DNA of 64,000 bases from Rs1 sp000416275. GTDB taxonomy: Bacteria > Pseudomonadota > Gammaproteobacteria > Pseudomonadales > Balneatricaceae. Position 1 is the stretch's first letter, and every line of letters starts with the position of its first letter. Shown piece by piece: positions 53,415-62,332 of this stretch. The notes under the pieces were generated by a model, which worked only from the letters and a program-made list of their open reading frames with translations, searched no databases and was not told the DNA's origin. A program made the position numbers and the translations under genes. The DNA lies in the NCBI GenBank assembly GCA_965243635.1, contig OZ251574.1:4278001-4342000 (forward strand). The letters are read 5' to 3'.

Positions 53415-55105
53415 CAGCCGCCAAAGTATATGACTACGTAATTATTGGCGCGGGCTCTGCAGGGTGTGTGCTTGCGGATCGGCTCAGTGCTGATGGCCAG
53501 TATACCGTGTTATTACTTGAGGCGGGTGGTACCGATAAAAGCATCTTTATTCAAATGCCGACCGCGCTTTCCTATCCGATGAACAGTGCTCGCTACGCCT
53601 GGCAATTTGAATCCCAGGCGGAGCCCGGTCTCGATGGCAGAATACTGCACTGCCCAAGGGGCAAGGTACTAGGCGGTAGCTCTTCGATCAATGGCATGGT
53701 GTATGTCCGTGGCCACGCAAAAGATTTTGACCAGTGGCAACAACAGGGGGCGCACGATTGGGGATACAAAAACTGCCTCCCCTATTTCAAGCGCGCGGAA
53801 AGCTGGATGGCAGGAGCAGATTCGTATCGCGGTAGCGATGGCCCTCTGAGCACTTGTAACGGCAATAAAATGCGTACCAGCCCACTCTACCAAGCTTTTA
53901 TAGATGCGGGAATAGAAGCTGGTTATCCACAAACTGCCGACTATAATGGATACCAGCAAGAGGGCTTTGGCCCGATGCATATGACGGTAAAAAAGGGGGT
54001 GCGCGCCTCCACTTCTAATGCCTATTTACGACGCACTATGCAGCGCAGTAACTTCAGCCTAATTAGCGGGGTCGTGTGCCGCAAGATTTTGCTGCAGGGC
54101 AAGACCGCCCAGGGGGTTGAATTTAAAAAGGGCACGACTATTCAGCAAGTTCGCGCCAGCAGAGAAGTTATCTGCTGTGCAGGCTCAGTTGGGTCGGTAC
54201 AACTATTACAACTTTCAGGTATTGGTCCAGCCAAGGTTTTAGCGCAAGCCGGGGTCAAACTAGTTCAAGACCTACCCGGGGTTGGAGAAAACCTGCAAGA
54301 TCACTTAGAAGTGTACTTTCAGTACCATTGCAGCCAGCCAATCACTTTGAATGGCAAGTTGGATATATTCAGCAAGGGGATGATTGGCGCCCGTTGGCTG
54401 TTCTTCAAAACCGGCTTGGGAGCGACCAATCACTTTGAATCCTGTGGATTTATTCGCTCTAAGGCAGGCGTAGAATGGCCGGATATCCAATACCATTTTT
54501 TACCGGCAGCGATGCGCTATGACGGTGGCAAAGCCATTGATGGACACGGTTTTCAAGTACATGTTGGACCTAACAAACCCACCAGCAGAGGCCGAATTTG
54601 GATAGTCGATAATGATCCACTGGTTAAACCTAATATTCTGTTTAACTACATCAGTACCGAACAAGACCGACAGGACTGGCGCAGCTGCATTCGCCTGACC
54701 CGTGAAATTCTCGAGCAAGCCGCTTTAGATGAATTTCGCGGCGCAGTGATTCAGCCCAGCGTTAGCGTCCAGAGCGATGCAGAAATAGACACTTGGGTTA
54801 AAGAGAATGTTGAAAGTGCCTACCACCCTTCCTGTACTTGTAAAATGGGTGCTGACGATGATCCACTAGCGGTGCTCAATAGCCAGTGCCAAGTTAGGGG
54901 CATCAAACAGCTGAGAGTCGTCGACTCCTCCGTATTTCCGACTATTACTAACGGCAACTTAAACGCGCCGACTATCATGGTGGCAGAGAAAGTAGCCGAT
55001 ATGATTTTAGGCCGAAAAGCGTTAGCAAAGAGCGATGCTCCGGTCTGGACAGATAGCCACTGGCAGCTAAAACAACGTTTAAACGAACCGAAAAGAAAAA
55101 TTTAA
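53402..55105 (+). CDS. betA: choline dehydrogenase
   Basis: A 567-residue GMC-family flavoprotein that oxidises choline to betaine aldehyde at the membrane. FAD site: YDYVIIGAGSAGCVLADRLS. GMC signature 1: PRGKVLGGSSSINGMVYVRG. Signature 2: SREVICCAGSVGSVQLLQLS. Active-site region: SAYHPSCTCKMGADDDPLAV and VVDSSVFPTITNGNLNAPTI. The start is a GTG inside the end of betB; no ATG is available before the FAD motif. A strong hairpin follows at 55114-55150. Confidence 0.96.
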   Translation: MPVLTAAKVYDYVIIGAGSAGCVLADRLSADGQYTVLLLEAGGTDKSIFIQMPTALSYPMNSARYAWQFESQAEPGLDGRILHCPRGKVLGGSSSINGMVYVRGHAKDFDQWQQQGAHDWGYKNCLPYFKRAESWMAGADSYRGSDGPLSTCNGNKMRTSPLYQAFIDAGIEAGYPQTADYNGYQQEGFGPMHMTVKKGVRASTSNAYLRRTMQRSNFSLISGVVCRKILLQGKTAQGVEFKKGTTIQQVRASREVICCAGSVGSVQLLQLSGIGPAKVLAQAGVKLVQDLPGVGENLQDHLEVYFQYHCSQPITLNGKLDIFSKGMIGARWLFFKTGLGATNHFESCGFIRSKAGVEWPDIQYHFLPAAMRYDGGKAIDGHGFQVHVGPNKPTSRGRIWIVDNDPLVKPNILFNYISTEQDRQDWRSCIRLTREILEQAALDEFRGAVIQPSVSVQSDAEIDTWVKENVESAYHPSCTCKMGADDDPLAVLNSQCQVRGIKQLRVVDSSVFPTITNGNLNAPTIMVAEKVADMILGRKALAKSDAPVWTDSHWQLKQRLNEPKRKI

Positions 55106-55113
55106 TGGCTTAA

Positions 55114-55150
55114 TATCTCAGCATAAAATCACCCTTTTTATGCTGAGATA
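55114..55150. other. 12-bp perfect inverted repeat between betA and choX
   Basis: TATCTCAGCATA (55114-55125) and TATGCTGAGATA (55139-55150) make a 12-bp stem with a 13-base loop. A T-rich tract lies in the loop but none after the stem, so it is not a classic terminator. It may protect or process the mRNA 3' end, separating bet from cho expression. Confidence 0.6.
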
Positions 55151-55322
55151 CGTATCTTCAGCCGATGCTTAACACCGTACTACCGAGCTCAGTAGTAATG
55201 CTCAGATCTCTGAATGATATTTTTGTGTAAACCAAGCAAAACATCGAGCAGTTTTTTGCAAGACTAACGGCAGCTAATTGTCCGTTCTGTCAAATAATAA
55301 CTCATAAAAAAAGGAAACATTC

Positions 55323-56279
55323 ATGACGACCAAAAAAACCACATCCATGTATAAAAAAATTGTCCAAGCGGCAGTATTTTCGCTGAGTTTATTCACCATC
55401 AGTGCGGTTGCCGGCTCGTGCGACAAAGTCAGATTTTCAGACGTAGGCTGGACTGATATCACGGCGACAACGGCAGTCGCAACGGAAATAGTCACGGCGC
55501 TTGGCTACCAAACCTCTACCCAATTATTGTCAGTCCCAGTTACATACACTTCCCTTGCCAATGGAGATATCGATATATTCTTAGGCAACTGGATGCCGAC
55601 CATGGAAGCTGATATAGCCAAATACCGAGCTGCGGGTACTGTAGAAACGGTACGTGCTAATTTAGTGGGGGCTAAATACACTTTGGCAGTGCCTAAATAT
55701 GTCTACGATGGTGGGGTTAAAACCTTTGCTGATCTCGCTAAGTACCAAGATAAGTTTAAGGGGAAAATCTATGGTATTGAGCCCGGCAACGATGGCAACC
55801 GTCTGATTCAAGACATGATTGATAAAAATGCTTTTGACCTTAAAGGCTTTAAGCTAGTTGAATCATCTGAAGCGGGAATGATCTCTCAAGTCAGCCGCTC
55901 GGCAAAACGCGAACAGTGGATAGCCTTCTTAGGCTGGGCTCCACATCCGATGAATGCCAACATCAAGATGGAATACTTAGCCGGTGGCGACGACTATTTC
56001 GGTCCAAACTACGGCGGTGCCAGTGTTTATAGCAACGTGCGAAAAGGCTATCAAACTGAGTGTAGCAACATCGGTAAACTGGTCGCCAACTTGGTATTTA
56101 GCTTAGCCATGGAAAATGAAATTATGGGTGCTATTTTAGATGACGGTAAAAAACCTGCAGTCGCAGCTAAAACCTGGCTGCAAGCTAACCCCGGCGTTTT
56201 AGATGCCTGGTTAGAAGGCGTGACCACCAAAGACGGCGGTGATGGGCTGCAAGCGGTGCAAGCTAGTTTAGCCATGTAA
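55323..56279 (+). CDS. choX: choline/betaine ABC transporter substrate-binding protein
   Basis: A 318-residue periplasmic protein with a signal peptide (KIVQAAVFSLSLFTISAVAG, cleaved before SCDKV). The mature part has VRFSDVGWTDITATTAVATE, LANGDIDIFLGNWMPTMEAD, KIYGIEPGNDGNRLIQDMID and WIAFLGWAPHPMNANIKMEY. These match the choline-binding ChoX/CbcX type of ProX protein, with an aromatic cage for the trimethylammonium group. GGAAA precedes the ATG. The choline preference is inferred from family and from betIBA next door. Confidence 0.92.
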   Translation: MTTKKTTSMYKKIVQAAVFSLSLFTISAVAGSCDKVRFSDVGWTDITATTAVATEIVTALGYQTSTQLLSVPVTYTSLANGDIDIFLGNWMPTMEADIAKYRAAGTVETVRANLVGAKYTLAVPKYVYDGGVKTFADLAKYQDKFKGKIYGIEPGNDGNRLIQDMIDKNAFDLKGFKLVESSEAGMISQVSRSAKREQWIAFLGWAPHPMNANIKMEYLAGGDDYFGPNYGGASVYSNVRKGYQTECSNIGKLVANLVFSLAMENEIMGAILDDGKKPAVAAKTWLQANPGVLDAWLEGVTTKDGGDGLQAVQASLAM

Positions 56280-56387
56280 CCCCCGCTAAAATACTGATGC
56301 AGACATCAGCTGACACAGCAGTGAGCTACTACAATAAGACTCCACTTTTATCTAGCTTAGTAGTACGCTGCTTTTTCACCTCAAATA

Positions 56388-57245
56388 ATGGACACTAGTA
56401 TGGACTGGATTATTGAGCACAAAATTCCTATTGGCAGCTGGATGGAAAGCCTGGTCGATTGGCTGACAGATAACGCCGACTTTATCTTCGATGCTATTTC
56501 AGTCTCCTTGGAGTGGCTTATCCTCAATATTGTCGGCCTATTTGTTTGGTTCCCTCCTTTCGTACCTATGCTGGCAACCGCAGCCCTCGCATGGTTTTTG
56601 CATAAAAGCATCAGCTTAGTTATTTTTGTAGTGGTCGCACTGCTACTGATACTCAACTTAGGCTATTGGCAGGAAATGTTAGAGACTTTTGTATTGGTGT
56701 TAACAGCCACCACTATTTCTATCGCCTTTGGCGTACCTATCGGTATCGCCGCTGCTCACAAGCCATGGCTGTATACCATATTGCGGCCGATTTTGGATTT
56801 AATGCAGACTATTCCAACCTTCGTCTATTTAATCCCAACCTTAGTACTGTTTGGCTTGGGGGTAGTTCCGGGCTTAATATCAACTATCATTTTTGCCATA
56901 GCGGCACCGATCCGACTCACCTATTTAGGTATTAGCCGAGTACCCGCTGATTTAATCGAAGCGGGGCGTGCTTTTGGTGCCACCCCGTTTAAACTGCTCT
57001 ACAAAGTAGAACTGCCCGCCGCCATGCCCAGCATAATGGCAGGCATTACCCAGTGTATTATGCTCTCTCTCTCGATGGTGGTGATTGCCGCTTTAGTCGG
57101 TGCTGACGGTTTAGGTAAGCCGGTAGTTCGCGCACTCAACACAGTTAATATTTCTCAAGGTTTTGAAGCGGGCTTAGCTATTGTTTTAGTGGCCATCATC
57201 TTAGACCGAATCTTTAAAGCCCCCAATGCAAAAGAGGAAGGTTGA
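56388..57245 (+). CDS. choW: choline/betaine ABC transporter permease
   Basis: A 285-residue permease with an N-terminal extension and about six membrane segments. The binding-protein-dependent transport motif is EAGRAFGATPFKLLYKVELP, and the conserved PIGIAAAHKPWLYTILRPIL and MQTIPTFVYLIPTLVLFGLG lie before it. It forms the channel for ChoX-delivered substrate. It lies 108 bases after choX; the stop is two bases before choV. An ATG at 56400 is an alternative start. Confidence 0.93.
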   Translation: MDTSMDWIIEHKIPIGSWMESLVDWLTDNADFIFDAISVSLEWLILNIVGLFVWFPPFVPMLATAALAWFLHKSISLVIFVVVALLLILNLGYWQEMLETFVLVLTATTISIAFGVPIGIAAAHKPWLYTILRPILDLMQTIPTFVYLIPTLVLFGLGVVPGLISTIIFAIAAPIRLTYLGISRVPADLIEAGRAFGATPFKLLYKVELPAAMPSIMAGITQCIMLSLSMVVIAALVGADGLGKPVVRALNTVNISQGFEAGLAIVLVAIILDRIFKAPNAKEEG

Positions 57246-57247
57246 AC

Positions 57248-58462
57248 ATGGCAGCTATTAGTATTCAACATGTTGATGTGGTATTTGGCAGCAATACCAA
57301 GCAGTCACTGGCGCTGTTAGATGCAGGCAAAAGCCGACAGGAAATCATCGACACTACCGGTGATACCGTCGGAGTACACGATGCAACTATCGACATCCAA
57401 GAAGGCGAAATATGCGTCTTAATGGGCTTGTCTGGCTCCGGAAAATCCAGTCTTTTAAGGGCTATTAATGGTTTAAATAAAACCAGCAGAGGCAAATTAT
57501 TAGTTAAAGATGGTGAGCAGATGGTAGATGTTGCCAACTGCGACAGTAAAACCTTACTGCACATGCGCAGTCATCGGGTTTCTATGGTCTTTCAGAATTT
57601 TGCGCTGATGCCCTGGTTGACGGTATTAGACAATGTCGCCTTCGGCTTAGATATGCAGGGGATGAATAAGCGAGATCGCTACCAAAAAGCGATGCAGCAA
57701 TTAGCAATGGTCAGCTTAGATAAATGGGCCAATAAACTGCCCAGCCAACTCTCTGGCGGAATGCAGCAGCGAGTGGGGCTAGCCCGAGCATTTACCATGG
57801 ACACTGATATTTTATTGATGGACGAGCCATTTTCTGCACTGGACCCACTGATTCGCAATCAGCTGCAAGATGAGCTTATCGAACTGCAGCAAAACCTGCA
57901 GAAAACGATTGTTTTTGTCAGCCACGATTTAGATGAAGCGCTTAAAATTGGTAGTAAAATTGGCATCATGGAATCGGCTAAAATTATTCAGTATGACATT
58001 CCCGAAAATATTGTACTAAAACCTGCCAATGCCTACGTGCAAGATTTCGTTGCTCATACCAACCCGTTAAACGTGCTTAAAGGGCACTCTTTAATGACGC
58101 CCCTTGCCGACCTACCAGCAGACAACAAAATCCAACCCCGTGCACGATGCATTGATGCCGCACAGCAAATATATGTATCGATCGACCAGCACCAGCAAGT
58201 GCAACAAGTGACGCTCAATGGTCAGCCGATAGAGATACAAACTTGTCACCACCAGCAAGATATTAACCAGTTATCAACACAGCGTATTACGCTAGTGCCT
58301 GTGGATATCGGAATGCGCCGCGCCATTGAAATCAAATATCACACTGGCCTGCCCATCTTACTGACAGCAGATAAGCAGTTGATCGGTGTGCTCAACGACG
58401 ACAGCTTTTATCATGCGCTACTGGGAAAACATTTTAAAACCGACTTTGCAGCAACCCTTTAA
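57248..58462 (+). CDS. choV: choline/betaine ABC transporter ATP-binding protein
   Basis: A 404-residue ATPase. Walker A: LMGLSGSGKSSLLRAINGLN. Q-loop in SMVFQNFALMPWLTVLDNVA. Signature: LSGGMQQRVGLARAF. Walker B: DILLMDEPFSALDPLIRNQL. H-loop in FVSHDLDEAL. The C-terminal extension with LTADKQLIGVLNDDSFYHAL resembles the tandem CBS-type regulatory tail of ProV/ChoV. I choose the ATG at 57248 with GAGGAAGG ahead rather than the upstream TTG. It closes the betIBA-choXWV cluster. Confidence 0.94.
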   Translation: MAAISIQHVDVVFGSNTKQSLALLDAGKSRQEIIDTTGDTVGVHDATIDIQEGEICVLMGLSGSGKSSLLRAINGLNKTSRGKLLVKDGEQMVDVANCDSKTLLHMRSHRVSMVFQNFALMPWLTVLDNVAFGLDMQGMNKRDRYQKAMQQLAMVSLDKWANKLPSQLSGGMQQRVGLARAFTMDTDILLMDEPFSALDPLIRNQLQDELIELQQNLQKTIVFVSHDLDEALKIGSKIGIMESAKIIQYDIPENIVLKPANAYVQDFVAHTNPLNVLKGHSLMTPLADLPADNKIQPRARCIDAAQQIYVSIDQHQQVQQVTLNGQPIEIQTCHHQQDINQLSTQRITLVPVDIGMRRAIEIKYHTGLPILLTADKQLIGVLNDDSFYHALLGKHFKTDFAATL

Positions 58463-58774
58463 AGAAATAGACAGGCGCGTGGGAGCCAATTAACCAGCAG
58501 CAGAGATCTTTATTTCAGTTAGTCTGGCGAAGTTTAAAATTATTGGCGGGGCCATTTATTGCTCAGTGCAACCGTCAATTAATATCCTGATTGACTATCA
58601 TACTCCGCTCAACTTGGCGACTATTTGACAAAGTATTTAATTTCAACAAGTTAAGAAGTTGTAATATGTTTCTATGATTTAATAATGGTTTAGATTATGG
58701 CCAAGTCAGATATTTGTAATTTTTTTTACTTTAGGACAGTCTGTGAAGACGCAGTGCTAATCAGCTAGTGTTTT

Positions 58775-58882
58775 GTTTTTCCTCTGCGCAGCGCAGCGCC
58801 TCTGTGCCCTCTGTGGTGAAAAAATCTTTAAAGGATTGGTTTTACCACAGAGAGCACAGAGAGCACAGAGAGCACAGAGAAG
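58775..58882. repeat. hairpin-forming repeat with 9-bp tandem units
   Basis: The left half carries CTCTGTGCCCTCTGTGGT and the right half ACCACAGAGAGCACAGAG followed by more copies of the nine-base unit CACAGAGAG, four in all. The halves are complementary, with a loop of about 35 bases. This motif resembles a dispersed repeat known in several gammaproteobacteria. The rest of 58463-59016 has no gene. Confidence 0.7.
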
Positions 58883-59016
58883 AGATTAAAAGCATCTTTT
58901 GCTATGGCGGAGACACAGGGCTAATCAGAATTAATATTGTGCAGCTAAGTAGCAAAATCATGTCGGCCAATATAGCCCTATAATCTCCATCGATTAAGGG
59001 CTTCTATTTACCCTAC

Positions 59017-59748
59017 CTATTTTCGCAATTTCTGAAATTGTTCCAATTCCCAGGGCCGCATAGCTAGCATTAAGCCGATTCTCTTGCGCTGACTGACCGG
59101 TAACTTAGCATCATTACTATTCAAGCTAGCCGCTTCCCTCGTCAATTCCTCTAGCCTTCTGCGCAAGGTTTCAATAGAAGTGACCGAATAAGTGCCGGGC
59201 ATATAAAACCTAAAGCTCTCCGCCTCTTTAAAGCCGCCAGCCATAAAGTCCTTAATCACATAATGGGTGATATATCGCTCCAGCGGCCCATGGGGAATCC
59301 ACTTAAAATCTTGTGCTATTAATAAGCGGTATTGATTGCCGGGCAATAGCTCAATCATCTTGAGTTTATCCAGGCGGGCTAAGAGTTGAATACACTGATG
59401 CTCTGAAATTTGGTAGTGTTCTATAATTTCACCGATTGTCCAAGCATCTCTGACACATACCGCGACCAGTAGCAACTTAACATCTTTGACTAACTGCTGT
59501 TCCTGCTCTTTACTCAAGGTAGTGACGCGCTCTTTTTTCCTCTCCAGCAAGAGGAAAAGTTCGCTGAAGCTAATATTCAATATGCCGCAAATTTCCTCTA
59601 ACCGCTGCAGACTGAACGCCTGCTTGGCAAACATTCTTTTAACATTTGCCTCGCTCATATCCAGAGACTCGGCAAGTGATGCGTAAGTGATGCGCTGCTG
59701 CTTTAACAGACCTTTGATCACTTGAGTAATTTGCTCAACTTGATTCAT
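59017..59748 (-). CDS. XRE-type helix-turn-helix transcriptional regulator
   Basis: A 243-residue protein. The N-terminal HTH is ITYASLAESLDMSEANVKRM and FAKQAFSLQRLEEICGILNI, typical of the XRE/Cro family. A winged-helix-like part follows (IGEIIEHYQISEHQCIQLLA) and the C-terminus SQRKRIGLMLAMRPWELEQF is conserved among homologues. The ATG at 59748 fits the HTH start; the frame further to 59805 encodes a hydrophobic stretch without support. It lies convergent with choV at a distance of about 550 bases. Ligand and targets are unknown. Confidence 0.8.
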   Translation of the reverse strand: MNQVEQITQVIKGLLKQQRITYASLAESLDMSEANVKRMFAKQAFSLQRLEEICGILNISFSELFLLLERKKERVTTLSKEQEQQLVKDVKLLLVAVCVRDAWTIGEIIEHYQISEHQCIQLLARLDKLKMIELLPGNQYRLLIAQDFKWIPHGPLERYITHYVIKDFMAGGFKEAESFRFYMPGTYSVTSIETLRRRLEELTREAASLNSNDAKLPVSQRKRIGLMLAMRPWELEQFQKLRK

Positions 59749-60026
59749 CGTATTATTTGTCCCTTTATATAGAAAATTCAGCCAACAAATTAAAAATATC
59801 AACACGGCTATTAGAGAAAGTGCATCATAGCAGACATCAATTTCACTGCAGCGCTAATAGAAATAGATTCCATGACTAGTAGCAAAAACGGAATAATCCA
59901 GACAAAGTATCATTTAGCACTACTCAAAGTACAGATAGACGCTACAAACAACACTATTATAGCCATTTAGTTTAATAAAGATAATACTTCACTGGCATTC
60001 ACATCATTCAACAAGAGATTTAAACC

Positions 60027-60347
60027 ATGAAAAATTTACTGATCAAAACCATCGCAATATCTTTACTAGCCACTCTTTCCAGTTTCACTATGGCCGATTC
60101 TGCAGCTTCGACCCATGCCAGCAAAGCCAGCAAGCACTCAGCACTGGCGGGCGGTCACTCGGTGGTTGGAGCTGTAGGAGCTGCCGCCAGCGTGGTCGCT
60201 ATTCCACTGATTGTGATCGGTTCTGCCGGTGTGGTTAGTGCTGCAGCTGGGGCAGAACTTTTAGACTCAAATGCTGCCTTTGCACCTCTGGAAATTTCTG
60301 ATGAAATTATTCTGCAAGACCCTTCACCCGCAGCTGCGATGCAATAA
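60027..60347 (+). CDS. small exported protein of unknown function
   Basis: A 106-residue protein with a clear signal peptide (KNLLIKTIAISLLATLSSFT, cleaved near MADSA). The mature part is alanine- and serine-rich, with a glycine/alanine/valine hydrophobic stretch SVVGAVGAAASVVAIPLIVI that may be a membrane or amyloid-like helix. The C-terminus is acidic. I do not recognise a family. It lies 50 bases upstream of the DUF2145 gene, shares an MKNL N-terminus and a ribosome-binding site pattern with it, and is probably cotranscribed. Confidence 0.7.
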   Translation: MKNLLIKTIAISLLATLSSFTMADSAASTHASKASKHSALAGGHSVVGAVGAAASVVAIPLIVIGSAGVVSAAAGAELLDSNAAFAPLEISDEIILQDPSPAAAMQ

Positions 60348-60397
60348 GCAAAGCCTAATACTGTCTTCGACAATTGATCATAAAGAAGGAACTACTC

Positions 60398-61192
60398 ATG
60401 AAAAATTTATTTATTAGCGTATTGCTACTTATCAGTGTACCGAGTTTCGCAGGCAGCCAAAGCAACGGAAAAGCCCAGTTTTCTGCCGAGAACATTGCTA
60501 ATTTTGCCAAACAAGTCGAACATTACGCTGCTCGTCAAGGAGCCAGGGCATTTATCATTAGTCGAGTCGGTAGTGATCCTGACAGCTTACCGAGGGGCAT
60601 CAATTTCACCCATACTGCAATTGCTATCTATTCTCAAATATCATTAAAAAGTGGTAAGAAAGCCAAAGGTTATGTAATTCACAACTTATACCAACGCGGT
60701 AAGCAGCCGCACATTAGCGATTTAGTCACTGACTATCCGGTTGATTTTTTCTGGGGCGTACACCAATTAAAGGCGGGGATCACTATTCCCACTCCAGCAG
60801 TACAACAGAAGTTAATCGAGGCCATCAGTAATGGCTCAAACAAAATGTTACACAATCCAAATTATTCCGTGATCTCAAATCCGATGAATAACCAGTTTCA
60901 AAATTGTACCGAACATACTTTACTGGTCTTGAATTCAGCGATTTATAAAACCACTAACTTAACCCGTTTATACGCCAACAATAAGGCATACTTTAAACCA
61001 CAAGTTGTCCGTACTAGCCCTTTCAAATTATTGTTAGGTAATGTCTTCGTCAAAGGCGTGAGTACCGCTGATCATGGATCTAAGGTCAAGACAGCTACAT
61101 TTACCACCATTACCAACTACCTAAATGATTATGGTCTACTATACAAATCAGTGACTTTGAATGCTCAGGGAAAAATCACCAGCAATATTTAA
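60398..61192 (+). CDS. DUF2145 family exported protein
   Basis: A 264-residue protein with signal peptide (KNLFISVLLLISVPSFAGSQ). Family motifs are GINFTHTAIAIYSQISLKSG, KGYVIHNLYQRGKQPHISDL, VTDYPVDFFWGVHQLKAGIT and FQNCTEHTLLVLNSAIYKTT. The family has no known activity; the histidine, aspartate and cysteine positions hint at a papain-like NlpC-type fold, which is inference. The ATG at 60398 has AAGAAGGA ahead and gives a proper signal peptide. An intrinsic terminator follows at 61207. Confidence 0.78.
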   Translation: MKNLFISVLLLISVPSFAGSQSNGKAQFSAENIANFAKQVEHYAARQGARAFIISRVGSDPDSLPRGINFTHTAIAIYSQISLKSGKKAKGYVIHNLYQRGKQPHISDLVTDYPVDFFWGVHQLKAGITIPTPAVQQKLIEAISNGSNKMLHNPNYSVISNPMNNQFQNCTEHTLLVLNSAIYKTTNLTRLYANNKAYFKPQVVRTSPFKLLLGNVFVKGVSTADHGSKVKTATFTTITNYLNDYGLLYKSVTLNAQGKITSNI

Positions 61193-61206
61193 CATTGCAA
61201 GTCCGC

Positions 61207-61229
61207 AAGCAGCCATAGCGCTGCTTTTT
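61207..61229 (+). terminator. intrinsic terminator after the DUF2145 gene
   Basis: AAGCAGC (61207-61213) pairs with GCTGCTT (61220-61226), and the run of T's continues to 61229. It lies 15 bases after the stop codon. Confidence 0.75.
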
Positions 61230-61370
61230 GGGGTTTATATATCAGTATTTTCAGTAGTTTAGATCCTGGATATTGTAATTATAAGCCGGTGTTAAAACTA
61301 CATAGCTTGATTTTCAGCCCATATCAAGACTCAGCCCAATCAGTTTTTAGCGCAATAAAGTATACTGCGA

Positions 61371-61480
61371 CCTAAATCTGTGACTTAAAAGTGCCTACAG
61401 AGTGTAAAACTTTAGCTTTGCAACTGCTCCGTAGCAGCTGTATATTATGCTCAGAGTCACATGCAAGTCACTGATTTCAT
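61371..61480. repeat. degenerate family A relic
   Basis: CCTAAATCTGTGACTTAAAA at the left and AAGTCACTGATTTCA at the right are family A ends with drift. The interior keeps CAGAGTGTAA but is shortened to about 110 bp. It lies upstream of mtgA. The remaining bases of 61230-61510 show nothing else. Confidence 0.6.
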
Positions 61481-61510
61481 AAACTTGTTTCCAGTCATAT
61501 TTCAGGTCAA

Positions 61511-62206
61511 ATGTTAACTTTGCAAGCATCTCTTAGATCACTCTTAAAAAAACTCCGCTACTGGCTCCTTAAGCTAGTACTGATATTTGTCTCGCTGAGC
61601 ATTGGGTGGGTGCTGATCTATAAGTTCGTCCCGATCCCCTACACCCCGCTAATGGCCATTCAATACTTTAAAAACACTCATATCGAGCATACTTGGCAAC
61701 CTTTATCCAAGATTTCTAAGCATTTACAACTAGCGGTAATTAGCGCTGAAGACCAGCGCTTTTTTGAGCATTCAGGGTTCGATTATGCGGCGATTAAATT
61801 TGCATTTATCAGCAATTTAAAAGGCAAGCGATTGCGCGGCGCAAGCACTATTTCTCAACAGTGCGCTAAAAACGTATTCTTGTGGCCGCAGCGTAGCTGG
61901 ATACGTAAAGGACTTGAGACTTGGTTCACCCTTTTAATTGAACTACTCTGGTCTAAGGAGCGAATTTTAGAGGTCTACCTCAATAGCATTGAGATGGGCA
62001 AAGGTACATTTGGCGCCAGTGCAGCCGCTAAATATTGGTTTAATACACCCGCAAGTCAACTTAACCGGCAACAGGCGGCGGCGATCGCCGCTATTCTGCC
62101 CAACCCTATAAAGTATTCGGCGCAGCCTGCCAGCTATTACATCAGAAGCAGAAAAGCTTGGATTATCAGGCAAATGAGAAATCACCAAAGTGATTATTTT
62201 AAATAA
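61511..62206 (+). CDS. mtgA: monofunctional biosynthetic peptidoglycan transglycosylase
   Basis: A 231-residue GT51 enzyme. An N-terminal membrane anchor (WLLKLVLIFVSLSIGWVLIY) is followed by the catalytic glutamate E80 in VISAEDQRFFEHSGFDYAAI, then RGASTISQQCAKNVFLWPQR and LLWSKERILEVYLNSIEMGK. It polymerises glycan strands from lipid II without a transpeptidase domain. Length is normal. It stands alone, convergent with the GbdR-type gene. Confidence 0.95.
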   Translation: MLTLQASLRSLLKKLRYWLLKLVLIFVSLSIGWVLIYKFVPIPYTPLMAIQYFKNTHIEHTWQPLSKISKHLQLAVISAEDQRFFEHSGFDYAAIKFAFISNLKGKRLRGASTISQQCAKNVFLWPQRSWIRKGLETWFTLLIELLWSKERILEVYLNSIEMGKGTFGASAAAKYWFNTPASQLNRQQAAAIAAILPNPIKYSAQPASYYIRSRKAWIIRQMRNHQSDYFK

Positions 62207-62332
62207 GCTGACGCCAGCTATTTCAACGTTTCTCTTAAAATGACAAGAGGCTATAAGGCAATCATCCACGCTAACCGCGCGGTGCTTATTACTCACTTCA
62301 ACAAAATAGTACTCTGACACATCAGCCGAAAA

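Noticed and set aside
58768..58983. 71-residue frame rich in HRE repeats
   Set aside because: It is the translation of the nine-base tandem repeat element and has no start signal or homology.
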